From Phytoseiulus persimilis (Eukaryota; Arthropoda; Arachnida; Mesostigmata; Phytoseiidae): a stretch of DNA of 64,000 nt. How positions within the stretch are numbered: position 1 is the stretch's first letter; each line of letters begins with the position of its first letter. The position numbers were made by a program, and so were the translations under genes. Shown in pieces: positions 1 through 11,036 of this stretch. The stretch is from the NCBI GenBank assembly GCA_037576195.1, contig CM075101.1, positions 51,336,001 through 51,400,000 of the forward strand, written 5' to 3'. The notes below the pieces were generated by a model. It had not been told where the DNA came from. It worked only from the letters and a program-made list of their open reading frames with translations, and searched no databases.

Positions 1-1
1 C

Positions 2-708
2 AAGGCACCGAAAAGCGCAAAAGGAAAGAGGAAACGCAAGTCGCCGGCCAAAGCCGGCGGTGCGTCATCCAAGAAGAGGAAATCAGTCACACAGGTAGCC
101 CCCGACGAAATCGAACCTTGTGCTGCGCAAGACTGCGCCGAAACTAAGGAGGGCATAGAAGCAGAGAACGAACCAGCCGAAGACCAGAAAACTCAGAAGT
201 CTGCTACTGACGACTCGGAAGACATGGATGTGTCTTCATCGAAGGAGGGGGAGCCGCATGATATGAAAAAAATCGACAGCAAGAAAAAAGATAAAGACAT
301 TGAAACTCACAGCAAAGGGGAGAAGAAGGAATCAAATCCGGATTCATCGAGCAAAAAACATTGTGTCAAATGCCAGAACAGCGACACGAACCAGATTGTC
401 ACGTGAGTGCCGTCCATCGTTATTGGCGATGTCTAAATTATAAACGGTTGCTGGCAGATACCGCTTGGTCAGACGTCGGAGCGACCGAATTTTAATTTTC
501 CTTTCTGATCACTTCCAGCTGTGACGAGTGCAACCGCGGCATCCACTGGAGCTGCCTCGAGCCACCAGTCAAGAAAAATCCCAAACCAAGGGGTTACACT
601 TGGACCTGTGAAGAGTGCGAAAACAAGGATTCGAAGACTGAAACACCCCCGCCCAAGATGGAATCTCCCGCCAAAAAAGACGACTCGAAAGACGAGCTCA
701 CAAGCTGA
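2..708 (+). CDS. PHD-finger protein, C-terminal part (PHF14-like), 5' truncated
   Basis: Two exons are visible: 2-402 (open from the window edge) and 519-708 (TGA stop), joined across a GTGAGT...TTCCAG intron in phase 2. The first exon encodes a basic, Lys/Ser/Glu-rich low-complexity tail. The junction lies inside a Cys4-His-Cys3 zinc finger: CVKC, about ten residues, CDEC, four residues, H, two residues, C, then CEEC. The spacing, with a CLEPP-like motif after the His-Cys pair and a YTWTCEEC end, resembles the third PHD finger of PHF14, a chromatin reader. A charged tail ending DDSKDELTS follows. PHD fingers bind histone tails, so a nuclear chromatin role is likely. The fold is clear; the PHF14 assignment is tentative because only one finger is in the window. 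Other multi-PHD proteins are possible. Confidence 0.72.
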
Positions 709-3700
709 ACTGAGTTTTCTTCCTCGAACAGTGTCCCATTCGTCGCGGCGGGACTCCCTCTCAACCAATCGTGGTTCTGTCAGAGCTTCGTTCCCCGATC
801 CCTGTGTACAATTTTTGTAAACAATATCACTTTTAGGTTCCAATCCGTTGTATACTGAGAGACGATATCCTGGATCTCGGATACCGTATACGGAAGAGGA
901 AGGAAACTCCGCCCACCTTGACGTATCGTTGCGCAGCTCAGCTCGCAAATTTCAAAGTCCGAATGGCCTGGATGAGGAGTCGAAACTACCCCGCGATGTA
1001 ACGTATCGTGACGGCGAGTAGAGCTTCAAAAACTCACGGCAAAATAGCCTTCGAGAACGTAGAAATCGGGGAATTTCGAGCTCAATCATTGCGGGGCGCA
1101 GAGTAACTGACAAACGCGACATCGCGCGAACCTATGCGTCGCTAGAACCCCGAAGCATCTCCGACTCATTAGGCTCCCGACCCGAACGAAATAACGTTCC
1201 GTGACTACCACGTAGCAAATGCCTCTATCTTCCCCGCTCACTAGTTATCTGACAGGGTACCGTAATTAATGTCTGAACAACCTCAGAGCTCTCGATGGCA
1301 TTTGAGGCTACAAAAATACGAGCATCGAAATAAAAGGAAGAGAATCCTTCTCACACTTAGGAACTCCAAGGAGGTCTTATTCTCTGTCAACTCGAACGGA
1401 AATAAATCGCAGGTGGATTGAGTCACGCCCTCATGGGGACCCACGAGCACACTTTTTGATTGATTTCTGCAGGCGGAACTTCATCGGGACTTTCGATCGC
1501 GCTGCCCGACAGAGGAATGTTTCTTTTCGTTCAGATTTGAGATTCTCGAGTATCGAGATGAGCCTATAGTGGCTAAGCGTCTCATTCATTATACGGTCCG
1601 GACTGCCCGTTTTTGGCTCTGCAGGCCGATGGCGATTCCGTTCCTTGTTTGCAGTGACATCGTCGCGGATGTGAGAGGGTGGGGGAGCTCGACCTTTCGA
1701 GTCCCACTTGTAGAAGAACTTTATGTTTGTGGGTCAGGACTTCCGGCCCCTGTTCCAGGAGCAGATCATCGGATATTCTGTATTTGTTGTTGATTTTCAG
1801 AAGTCACGGATATCTCTCGCTAAACGAAATCGAAATCGAGATCAAATAATGCCTTCCTTGAAGCGGGAGAATTAACTCCACACATCGATCGGGCACGAAT
1901 TGTGGGATTCCGCCGTCAGCCCAAGCGCGGGACGTTCTTCACACCTTCTGATGGGAATTGCTGACAAAGCGTGCGCATCGCCTGTGGGAGAAAACTGCTT
2001 TGGGGACGATTTTCCGCGTTGATAATGAACAACTCGGAAGACCCGCTCGGTTCGTATCTGCCTACATCAGCACTGACTTGACGCAGAGCATTTGGAAAGC
2101 GTATCGATTTATATCGCATCTGCGAAAGCCAAGCTCGATGATGGGGGACCCGTATCACAGTCGGGCAGAACAATCGTTCCGTAGGCTTCGATGTTCAGGG
2201 TTGCGAACTATGGGATATCAGAACATTGAGAGTTTTCTCCTCGTGAATGGATATTCTCCATGCGGTTCCGCTGGATCTCCTGTGAAAGGAAAGGTGTCTC
2301 CCGTTGCTCATCTCTCCTGGTGAAGCGATTCGGTGCAATGCTGTTCGATCGCGTGGATTTCATTCATACATGATTCGATTTTTCGGCACGCTGGATGAAA
2401 GCCTTGAAGGGAAACATCGACAGGGCATCCCATGGAGCAGATCAGCCCCGAAATCCCAAGGCGCTTCATTCGAAGCTATACGAGGCTCCTCCAGTCTAGT
2501 CGTATCGGGGCTTACTTCCTGCATGAGGATTGTGGAGGACCTGTAGATCAATGAAAGCCCTCGCTAACCACTTGAAGATCTCCCATCGCTCGCAAAAGGA
2601 AGAGTCTGTACTCTGGAAGCCCTTGGAGCGGCAACCGGAGCGTACATGAACCAATTGAAAAGGTCTATTCGGAATGGAAGCGGCTGGTCGCCGTACCGAG
2701 TGTTTGATTAGCAGAATAAACCGTCAACCGCAACGTCTCAATGAGAGTTCCGATGCCACTGCGATCTCAGCGTCCGTCTCAGGGCGTTGCGCCTTGACGC
2801 CAGTCGAATTGGTTTCATCCGAGAAACAATCGCGGATCAAAGGCGGGGCTGCGTCGTTCAAATCATCGGCTCGGGGCTGAAGTTGATCATAACGGAAGTG
2901 AGCGGAGAGAGAGATCTGATCGAAATCTTCCAGCCCCTTCAAACCCGTCTTCCACAGTGTGGAACCTCTCCAAGTATGTCATAGAGCAGGATGTCAAGCA
3001 ACGTGGTACCCTCTGGTGGTATATCAGGAAGCTCAAGCCCTCGGGCGAGCTCAAGTGATCCGATGAGGGGGCCGCTCTACTCGAGCGCGAGATAACCACA
3101 TCTTCGATCGCATCCATTGGTATCCATGAACGAGCGAGTCTCCCTGATGTTTGGTCCACCTCCGTCGGGTACGACGCCCGTGCTTTCTTTGCTCGATTAT
3201 CCTACCGAAAACGGATCTCGTTGCCTGAGCTGCAGAAGGCGTTCTGAGAGCCGTGGAGTTGATCGGCGTCAGGCAACGAGAGTGCCCCGCTCGCGGCGGA
3301 GATCTCGTCATTTTCTAGAATCGGTCCTGCGAGCTTGACGCTACAACTTTCGATAGCTCGAGTTCCGAACGCAACGGTTTTCACGACGATGAAACCTCCT
3401 TCCGCGAAAAGAAATCCTCACCAAGGGCCTCTTCACAGACAACTGTTCAAGACATCCTATTCGTGGGTGGCCCCTCCGGATTACAGCCGAAGCACATTCA
3501 CTTTCCAACATATCTTTGTAAGAGACCTTCAGAAAAAATCGTCGGAGTCGCATGACGACCAGACAATCTTCACAGCCACTGAATAGAAAACGGTAGCTGA
3601 CGTCTGTCGTTTGGTTGTGATTGGGAGGCTCAACCTTTGGCAGACAACAAATCTCGCATCAGTTTCTTCGGGAGCGGAAATTTTTGATTTAAAAACCCCT

Positions 3701-6600
3701 GGATTCCAGCTTGCTTCCCCAATAGGAAGGTGCATCTCAAGAAGTATTGATAGCCGGTGCAAAAAGGAAAATCAGTATGCTCGAGATATTAGGGATGAAA
3801 CAGCATCAGGAACACAACCCAAGGAGTGGAATCCTGCTCAATTTCGATCTTCCATCGGCTTCGCTCTGAAGCGGGAGGCTGAGCCGATCGCTTCCTGAAT
3901 CGGAAGGAGAACTTTATTTCCTTGCTCAGGGAGCGGCTCAGCGAAAGTTCACCACGCCTCCGTTTCGTCGTCAGAACTGAGCAGTCGCCCCTGTCAACAG
4001 AATGGAGATTCCTTCCATCGTTCTCCGACTCCGCATCTCGTTGTTTTCTGGTTTTGAACCCTTCGGCCGGCGCTCGGCAATGAGGATCAACTCCGATGCC
4101 ACCTGGTTCGAATTTCCTCTCCGCGCGTTTTCACGTCTCGAGTTCAACCACGCCGGAGCTCTCGGAAACCCCTCGGCCCAACTTTGACCATGTAGACACG
4201 GTCTCCTGAATTTATGAGAGTCGACGATTTTCCAGATCAGGGTAACAGCAACCAACGCGCAAAACGTCTCCAGGAACCCGCCCGGGAACAAACATTATTC
4301 TCCATGCTGGGTCTTTGCTACAAAGATGAAGTTGCGAGACCAATGACGAAACAAATCCTGTCTCATGGGATCAGATTGAATTCTGAAGTCATGCCCGCTC
4401 TCCCAGGGCAGCCTCAGACGATTCCTCTCGATTCGCCCCCATCGTCTGATGTGGATTCTCTAAGAATTCCCGGATACGATCCAGCCTTCTATCACGCTCG
4501 GATCTTTGTGAAAAACACATGCTGGCCTGGAGAGGACCCCGACCTATCACTTTAGCACTGGAAGAATGCCGTAACGAATTGTCCAGAAAATATTTGAGCC
4601 TCGGCCTCCGCTCCAAGATCAATTCAGGCTGCGGCAGTAAGGCCCGATAGCAGAACGAAGTCCATGTTTCAGCAGTTTTGACTGACGAAACGGAAGGGAG
4701 AGTCTAAGAGACTGATGTAACTGTGACTAGATCAAGATAATTCCCCGAGCTCGAAGTGCACGATTCTCGCAAATACTTGTGGAGGATTCGGCTTTTGGCA
4801 AGACGGCAGTATTTGTTGCTGGGAAAAAATGAAATATGATAACGACTCTACTTCCGTTGAGGTTCCAGCTGACACCTCCAGCCGAAATCATAAATGATCA
4901 GCTTTCGAGTTACGTGAGGAATGACAAACCACAGCAATGTCCCTCGGTAGAAAATCGTGAAAAATATTTCAAGGTCTCCCGTGTCGAATGGCTCCAGTCC
5001 AACAATACATCCATGAGGTGATCTCACCACCTGAGAATGTTCCCGTCGGCAAAAAATCACCTTTTGTGGGTGCAGATTGCTTTACTACACTCCGGTCGTT
5101 CGATTCTGTTGCACATCATCCGCGGTAATCGATACAAAGTCATGTACGCTATCAAGCTTTCTGTGGGAAACCAACGGTCATTGAGCAGGATCCGGTGGTG
5201 GGTTGAGCAGGAAAACGGCTTTGACCATGTTTTCTGTGCAGCTTCGATTGTATCGACCCTAGCTAGAGCCGGCGCTCCATTCCATTGTTTCTTTACTAGT
5301 AGAAGCGGCATGACGAGAAGATGAACGATGTGATCAAACGTCAGCTGATTCAAACTTCGAGCGCCTCTCGAATGATGCTGGAGTTTTTCTCAAGTCAAAC
5401 TGCGAGTTCTGGCACATTTTCTTGACCGGCTTCATCTACTCAGACCTAGGAATTTCAAAAATTCTCTTAGAGAGAACATCTTTCGGAATACGTTCAATGA
5501 GACATGGGTTCGAGGACCGGACGCCAATATCATCGCAATTTCTAATGGCATGAGGATTGTGATGAAAAGAATAAACAGAAAATCAATCTGGACAAAGCTG
5601 TTGTTTCCCATGGCCTGGCCACATACTGATCTTCACGCGAACCGGATTCCACGAACTGGAAACCCTGACCTCGAGGGCAATCTTCAGAAATGATTCTAAT
5701 TTTCTGAGACATGAACACACATTTTCCACAGCGGTCTTAACCGCGAACGTCCGTCTATAAATAAGTCGTGGTCGACGGAAGACATATATTAATCTCTCTT
5801 GATGCAAAACTCGGAGAGCCCCCAGGCAAATTGCTTATGGTTGAGGGTAGTGAGAGCACATCGTTCAGCCGTTAAAAGCAACGACGCTTCTTCAAACGCC
5901 GACGATGATTCGACGTGAGAGGAATCGACCAATACGAGCGCGCGTAGCTCTCCCATGACAGGGAGCCGAATCTCCGAACTTCTCAAAATGAACAAAACAT
6001 GAATCATAAATCACTTCCAAGAACTACGCAGAAACTCTCCAAATCCTGAAGAAGCGTCGACCGGCATCACAGAATAAAACGCGGACAAACAGGGACGAGT
6101 TTGACCGGGGAGCGCTGTTACAGTGTTCGGGAACTTCAACAGAATCTTCGGTGCGATCATCGGATCTACCATTCGATTCGCACTCACATAAAGCTGAATG
6201 CTTGCGGTGATAAATGAGAGCCCACATATCCGAGGGGAAGATTCCCCATACCTAGAACGAATGAGATCGCGGGCTCAATTGATTCTCTGAATATCACCTG
6301 AGTCGCCCTGCATTCGAAATCGTGTGGGCGCTCTCTCGAAGGATGACCCTCGTCAATGACCCGAAGAAACGTTGCCCTGCCCGAGGGCTCTCCGAATTCT
6401 ACATGAGTTCCATCACTGTGGAAATGAGAGACTCTGGAATAGATTCCGTCGGATAGACTTTCAAGCAGCGGAAATATCTGATTCTGCTTGTCAGCGGCGC
6501 GATCCAGTACGGTCGTTATTGCATCCCCCTTTACGTATGGTTGTTCGAGAAGAGCATCTTCAGTGCGCTTCTCTCTTTCCTTCGCTCGGTCTTCTGCACT
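709..6600. other. 5.9 kb without a recognised gene
   Basis: The start is 3' UTR of the PHD gene; AATAAA-like strings near 1325 and 1400 could be its poly(A) signals. The rest holds only short open frames (up to about 120 codons) with no recognisable domain, no consistent splice phases and no repeat I can see. I find no tRNA or transposon signature. Confidence 0.5.
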
Positions 6601-6607
6601 TGTTCGC

Positions 6608-6640
6608 TATAAAACGGCAAGGACAAGTTGAAAGTTCATT
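6608..6640 (+). promoter_or_regulatory. TATA box and initiator of the proline-rich gene
   Basis: TATAAAA at 6608-6614 is followed by TCATT at 6636-6640, an arthropod-like initiator. The A is about 30 bp downstream of the TATA box, the canonical spacing. The ATG of the signal-peptide exon follows at 6664 in a good context (GTGACAATGA). A focused promoter of this type is common for strongly expressed secreted structural proteins. Inferred from sequence only. Confidence 0.55.
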
Positions 6641-6663
6641 TGTTTCGGTGTGCCTTAGTGACA

Positions 6664-9600
6664 ATGAGAGTGCTGCGGTTGCTCCCTGCGGCAATCGCTG
6701 TCTTTGGGTTAATCCATGTTGGTTCTGCACAATATGCGCGGCCCACGTTCGACGATGACGATGACTTTGGATACATCCCGCCTGCTACAGCAGTGTCACA
6801 GAAGCCCGTCCTCCAGCCCGCTCGGCCTCAGGTATTGTTTAGACGTTTTGTTGCAGGTGTGATTTCAATCGAGTTCTCGCGAGTTTCCATTCCAATCTCG
6901 AAAACATGATCCTCAAGCTGGGCGAGCGCTTGGGATGATTGAAGGGACTGAAACCGGTACATCGGAAGATATGACATCGATAGATAGACGTACTGGACGA
7001 CAAAAGCTCCGCACAGATCGAGTACCCCGGGTTCCGCGTAGGAGGAGCTGGCTCGATAACGACTCTCGTTTTTTGAAACTGTCACTCGTAGTATCGCGTT
7101 TGCTGCCGCTTCTTCCTCACTGAAGATGAAGCGGAGCAGCTCTCGTGCTCGAATCCCCTTCCAGAGAGTATCGCATGCCGACTGTAGGGGCTGAGAAGAA
7201 AGGTCCTTTATGGCCGAAGTTGATCGTCAAGTTTCCCAATGTTGAGCTCACGGCTGCTGCGAAAGAGAACAGCATTATTCTATGGCCCCACCATCATCGA
7301 TGAAGCTGGGAAACACTGCTATTTTATAACAGGCGTGGACGTTGGAGCAGTCAAATCACTTATGCGAGGAACTCGTGCTCAAGAGTACCAACGCTTACGA
7401 TTCTCTCCATCCAGAATGAAGCTAACTCAGGCTGTGTACAAAACGAGGAGTACGGCTCGAATCTAGGGACCCCGAATTGTTTGAGACCGGTGACGCCTCC
7501 GCTCTCAACGATACCCGGACAGCTTTCCCCCGCACCGGCTCCGAGACCGTTTGCTCCCGCACCGGCTTCGAGACCGTTTGCACCCGCACCGGCTCCGAGA
7601 CCGATTGCTCCCGCACCGGTACCAAGACCTATCTATCCTACGCCAAGACCCATCTCCGCCGCGCCAACACCTATCTTCCCCGCACCGCCTCCGAGACCAA
7701 TTGCTCCCGCACCGGCCCCGAGACCAATTGCTCCCGCACCGGCCCCGAGACCGATTGCTCCCGCGCCGGCACCAAGACCTATCTATCCTTCGCAAAGACC
7801 CATCTCCGCTGCGCCAACACCTATCTTCCCCGCGCCGGCACCCAGGCCAATTGCTCCCGCGCCGGCAGCCAGGCCAATTGCTCCCGCGCCGGCACCCAGG
7901 CCAATTGCTCCCGCACCGGTACCCAGGCCAATTGCTCCCGCACCGGTACCCAGGCCAATTGCTCCCGCGTCGGCACCCAGGCCAATTGCTCCCGCACCGG
8001 TATCCAGGCCAATCGCTCCCGCACCGGCACCCAGGCCGATTGCTCCCGCACCGGCTCCGAGACCGATTGCTCCCACACCGGCTCCGAGACTAATTGCTCC
8101 CGCACCGGCTCCGAGACCAATTGCTCCCGCACCGGCTCCGAGACCGATTGCTCCCGCGCCGGCACCAAGACCTATCTATCCTTCGCCAAGACCCATCTCC
8201 GCCGCGCCAACACCTATCTTCCCCGCACCGGCACCCAGGCCAATTGTCCCCGCACCGGCACCCAGACCAATTGCTCCCGCACCGGCTCCGAGACCAATCG
8301 CTCCCGCACAGGCTCCGAGACCAATCGCTCCCGCACCGGCTCCGAGACCAATCGCTCCCGCACCGGCTCCGAGACCAATTGCTCCCGCACCGGCTCCGAG
8401 ACCAATTGCTCCCGCACCGGCTCCGAGACCAATTGCTCCCGCACCGGCTCCGAGACCAATTGCTCCCGCACCGGCCCCGAGACCGATTGCTCCCGCGCCG
8501 GCACCAAGACCTTTCTATCCTACGCCAAGACCCATCCCCGCCGCGCCAACACCTATCTTCACCGCGCCGGCACCCAGGCCAATTGCTCCCGCACCGGCTC
8601 CAAGACCGATTGCACCCGCACCGGCTCCGAGACCAATTGCTCCCGCACCGGCCCCGAGACCGATCGCGCCCGCGCCGGCACCAAGACCTATCTATCCCAC
8701 ACCAAGACCTATCTCCGCCGCGCCAACACCTATCTTCCCCGCGCCGGCACCGAGGCCAAAGGCGCCCGCGCTAGCAACGAGACCGATCGCGCCCGCACCA
8801 GTACCGAGACCGGCGTCGACACCTCTCGGCAGTGGTAGCTATGGGAACAGCTTGGACGATTTCGAGGATTTCCCTGTCCAACGGCCGATCTCCGACAATC
8901 AACAAAGAAGTCAATTTGTTGTTGGAAGACCAACCATTCAGACAGCTCCAATCCCTCGGCTCGATGTTCGTGTGCCGCAAACGATCGCGCCCGTGCCTGC
9001 ACCAAGACCGATCGCTCCCGCCCTCGCACCGAGACCGATCGCTCCCGCCCCTGCACCGAGACCGATCGCTCCCGCCCCTGCACCGAGACCGATCGCTCCC
9101 GCCCCTGCACCGAGACCGATCGCTCCCGCCCCTGCACCGAGACCGATCGCTCCCGCCCCTGCACCGAGACCGATCGCTCCCGCCCCTGCACCGAGGCCGA
9201 TCGCTCCCGCCCCTGCACCGAGACCAATTGCTCCCGCACCGGCTCCGAGACCAATTGCTCCCGCACCGGCTCCGAGACCAATTGCTCCCGCATCGGCTCC
9301 GAGACCAATTGCTCCCGCACCGGCTCCGAGACCAATTGCTCCCGCACCGGCCCCGAGACCACTTGCGCCCGTGCCCGCACGGAGACCGATCGCTCCCGCC
9401 CTCGCACCGAGACCGATCGCTCCCGCCCTCGCACCGAGACCGATCGCTCCCGCCCTCGCACCAATACCGATCGCTCCCGCCCTCGCACCAAGACCGATCG
9501 CTCCCGCCCTCGCACCAAGACCGATCGCTCCCGCCCCGGCACGAAGACCGATCGCTCCCGTCCCTGCACCAAGACCGATCGCTCCCGCCCCGGCACGAAG

Positions 9601-10144
9601 ACCGATCGCCCCCGCACCTGCACCAAGACCACTTGCGCCCGTGCCAGCGCCAAGACCGATACCTAGCGCCCCAACACCGAGGCCACTTGCGCCCGTGCCA
9701 GCGACAAGACCACTTGCGCCCGTGCCAGCGTCAAGACCACTTGCGCCCGTGCCAGCGCCAAGACCACTTGCGCCCGTGCCAGCGCCAAGACCACTTGCGC
9801 CCGTGCCAGCGCCAAGACCACTTGCGCCCGTGCCAGCGCCGAGACCACTTGCGCCCGTGCCAGCGCCGAGACCACTTGAGCCCGAGCCAGCGCCGAGACC
9901 ACTTGCGCCCGTGCCATTGCCGAGACCTCTTGCGCCCGTGCCAGTGCCAAGACCGATACCTAGCGCCCCAGCACCGAGGCCACTTACGCCCGTGCCAGCG
10001 CCAAGACCACTCGCTCCCTCGCCACGACCGAGACCGATCACTCCAGTTCCACGTCCAATTATTCCCGCTCTCCGACCGATCGCGCCAAGTCGTAGTGCCG
10101 GCGGCGGGAGTTATGGCAACGATTTCGATGACTTCGAAGCTTGA
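6664..10144 (+). CDS. Secreted APAPRPI-repeat proline-rich protein (exon A form)
   Basis: Exon 1 (6664-6831) encodes 56 residues: a signal peptide (LLPAAIAVFGLIHVGSA, cleavage probably before Gln) and a short acidic segment beginning QYARPTF followed by five Asp. Its donor CAG|GTATTG is phase 0. The large exon runs to TGA at 10144. Its acceptor is either after TCTAG at 7465 (phase 0, fits exon 1 directly) or after CTCAG at 7430 (better acceptor, but needs a small unseen exon to correct phase). The product is about 890 residues of nine-residue repeats of the type RPIAPAPAP. Two islands break it: SYGNSLDDFEDF near residue 450 and SYGNDFDDFEA at the C terminus. No cysteines are obvious in the repeats. 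It is probably an extended, Pro-II-like extracellular structural protein (cuticle, eggshell, secretion or silk). I recognise no family and assign no function. Confidence 0.68.
7530..8816 (+). repeat. Coding 27-bp minisatellite, block 1
   Basis: Tandem 27-bp units (type CCGAGACCAATTGCTCCCGC plus seven bases) encode RPIAPAPAP. Embedded in the array are about five copies of a longer variant containing RPIYPTPRPISAAPTPIFP (near 7620, 7775, 8165, 8505 and 8680), giving a higher-order repeat. Units differ mainly by CAATTG/CGATTG/CGATCG and CCGGCT/CCGGCA/CCGGTA variants, which points to unequal exchange or slippage. Because the unit contains no stop in most frames, several frames stay open through the array; these are shadows. 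Confidence 0.9.
8980..10080 (+). repeat. Coding 27-bp minisatellite, block 2
   Basis: This is the same nine-residue unit as block 1, separated from it by the unique island at about 8825-8980. Sub-blocks differ in sequence: CGATCGCTCCCGCCCCTGCA units (about 8990-9220), CAATTGCTCCCGCACCGGCT units (about 9220-9355), CGATCGCTCCCGCCCTCGCA units (about 9380-9530) and CACTTGCGCCCGTGCCAGCG units encoding RPLAPVPAP (about 9620-10010). Such local homogeneity indicates successive local expansions. Confidence 0.88.
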
Positions 10145-10238
10145 GTATCTCCACGACATCCGTGGCTTACCACCTCCCTAAACTAAGTCGAATAGAGTGA
10201 AACTACCGCGAAAACACCGAACATAGCAACCTCCGCAA

Positions 10239-10244
10239 AATAAA
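10239..10244 (+). terminator. Poly(A) signal after exon A
   Basis: AATAAA lies about 95 bp after the TGA at 10144. It supports exon A as a terminal exon, even though a second coding exon (11037) lies downstream on the same strand. Confidence 0.55.
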
Positions 10245-11036
10245 ATACCGTTTACACGTTCAGACAGTCCATTTATGCGAGATATTTCCTTGTGAGAGAA
10301 CGTTCGCTTACCGATTCACCAGTCATTAACCGCCCAGAGCTCGATCTACGCGCTGTAAATACACATGGTCCTGATATAGCTGTGCATATCTGAAGTACCC
10401 TACAGGGAAAGCTCAGCGAACTCCCGTACAAGCCCGGGGGACCTTCGGAGCGCATTCAGAGCTGGAGCCTCCCTAGTCCAAACCAACATTGCTCTAGGCC
10501 TTCGCTTTGAAATTCATACCGTTCGCTCAGAGATCCTAGATTCACGCACAGAGAATTGTTTGGAAAGAAGCGTCATCCTGCAAGAAAGCCAGATTTAGGT
10601 CAACACGCAGTGAACCGCCAATGATAGGTCACAAAAGGTAACCATGAATTTAGGAAGTTTCTAAATAATGACCTCAATCGGTCGTTATTTAAAATTGCTT
10701 CGAATGAACGCTTCTATCAAGGCTTTGGGGCAGGAACGATGTATTCTGTCACCCACTCCCACTCTTCCGCAAAACATACACTGCTCACACGCATCCACTT
10801 CTACCACACAACTATGCGGGCTGTGTATCTCCTCCAAGCCGTATGGGATGAGATCACGACCGAGTTGCTTTGCCGTGAAGTGAGCCTTCTCGGCAATATT
10901 CCTAACCCAAAACCATTTTCTGACGGTTCTCGAAATCCAATTCGAAACCAGAGTTTCCGCCTGAGCGAAAGATTCAGTAAATCTCTAATTGCCATGATGT
11001 ATCAATAACAAGTCAGACTAATAAGTTTCCCCACAG
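10245..11036 (+). other. Spacer or intron between exon A and exon B
   Basis: It ends in a good acceptor, TTTCCCCACAG, at 11036. I looked for a separate promoter and signal-peptide exon for exon B and saw none. The best ATG (near 10814, MRAVYLLQA) is too short and polar to be convincing. The stretch may therefore be intronic for a transcript starting at 6638. Confidence 0.45.

Noticed and set aside
8938-10041. Long minus-strand frame (Gly/Ala/Leu repeats, 367 codons) and other long frames in the 27-bp array
   Set aside because: They are shadows: a 27-bp unit without stops opens several frames. Only the plus-strand Pro-rich frame links to a signal peptide and ends in the YGN-DFED motif.
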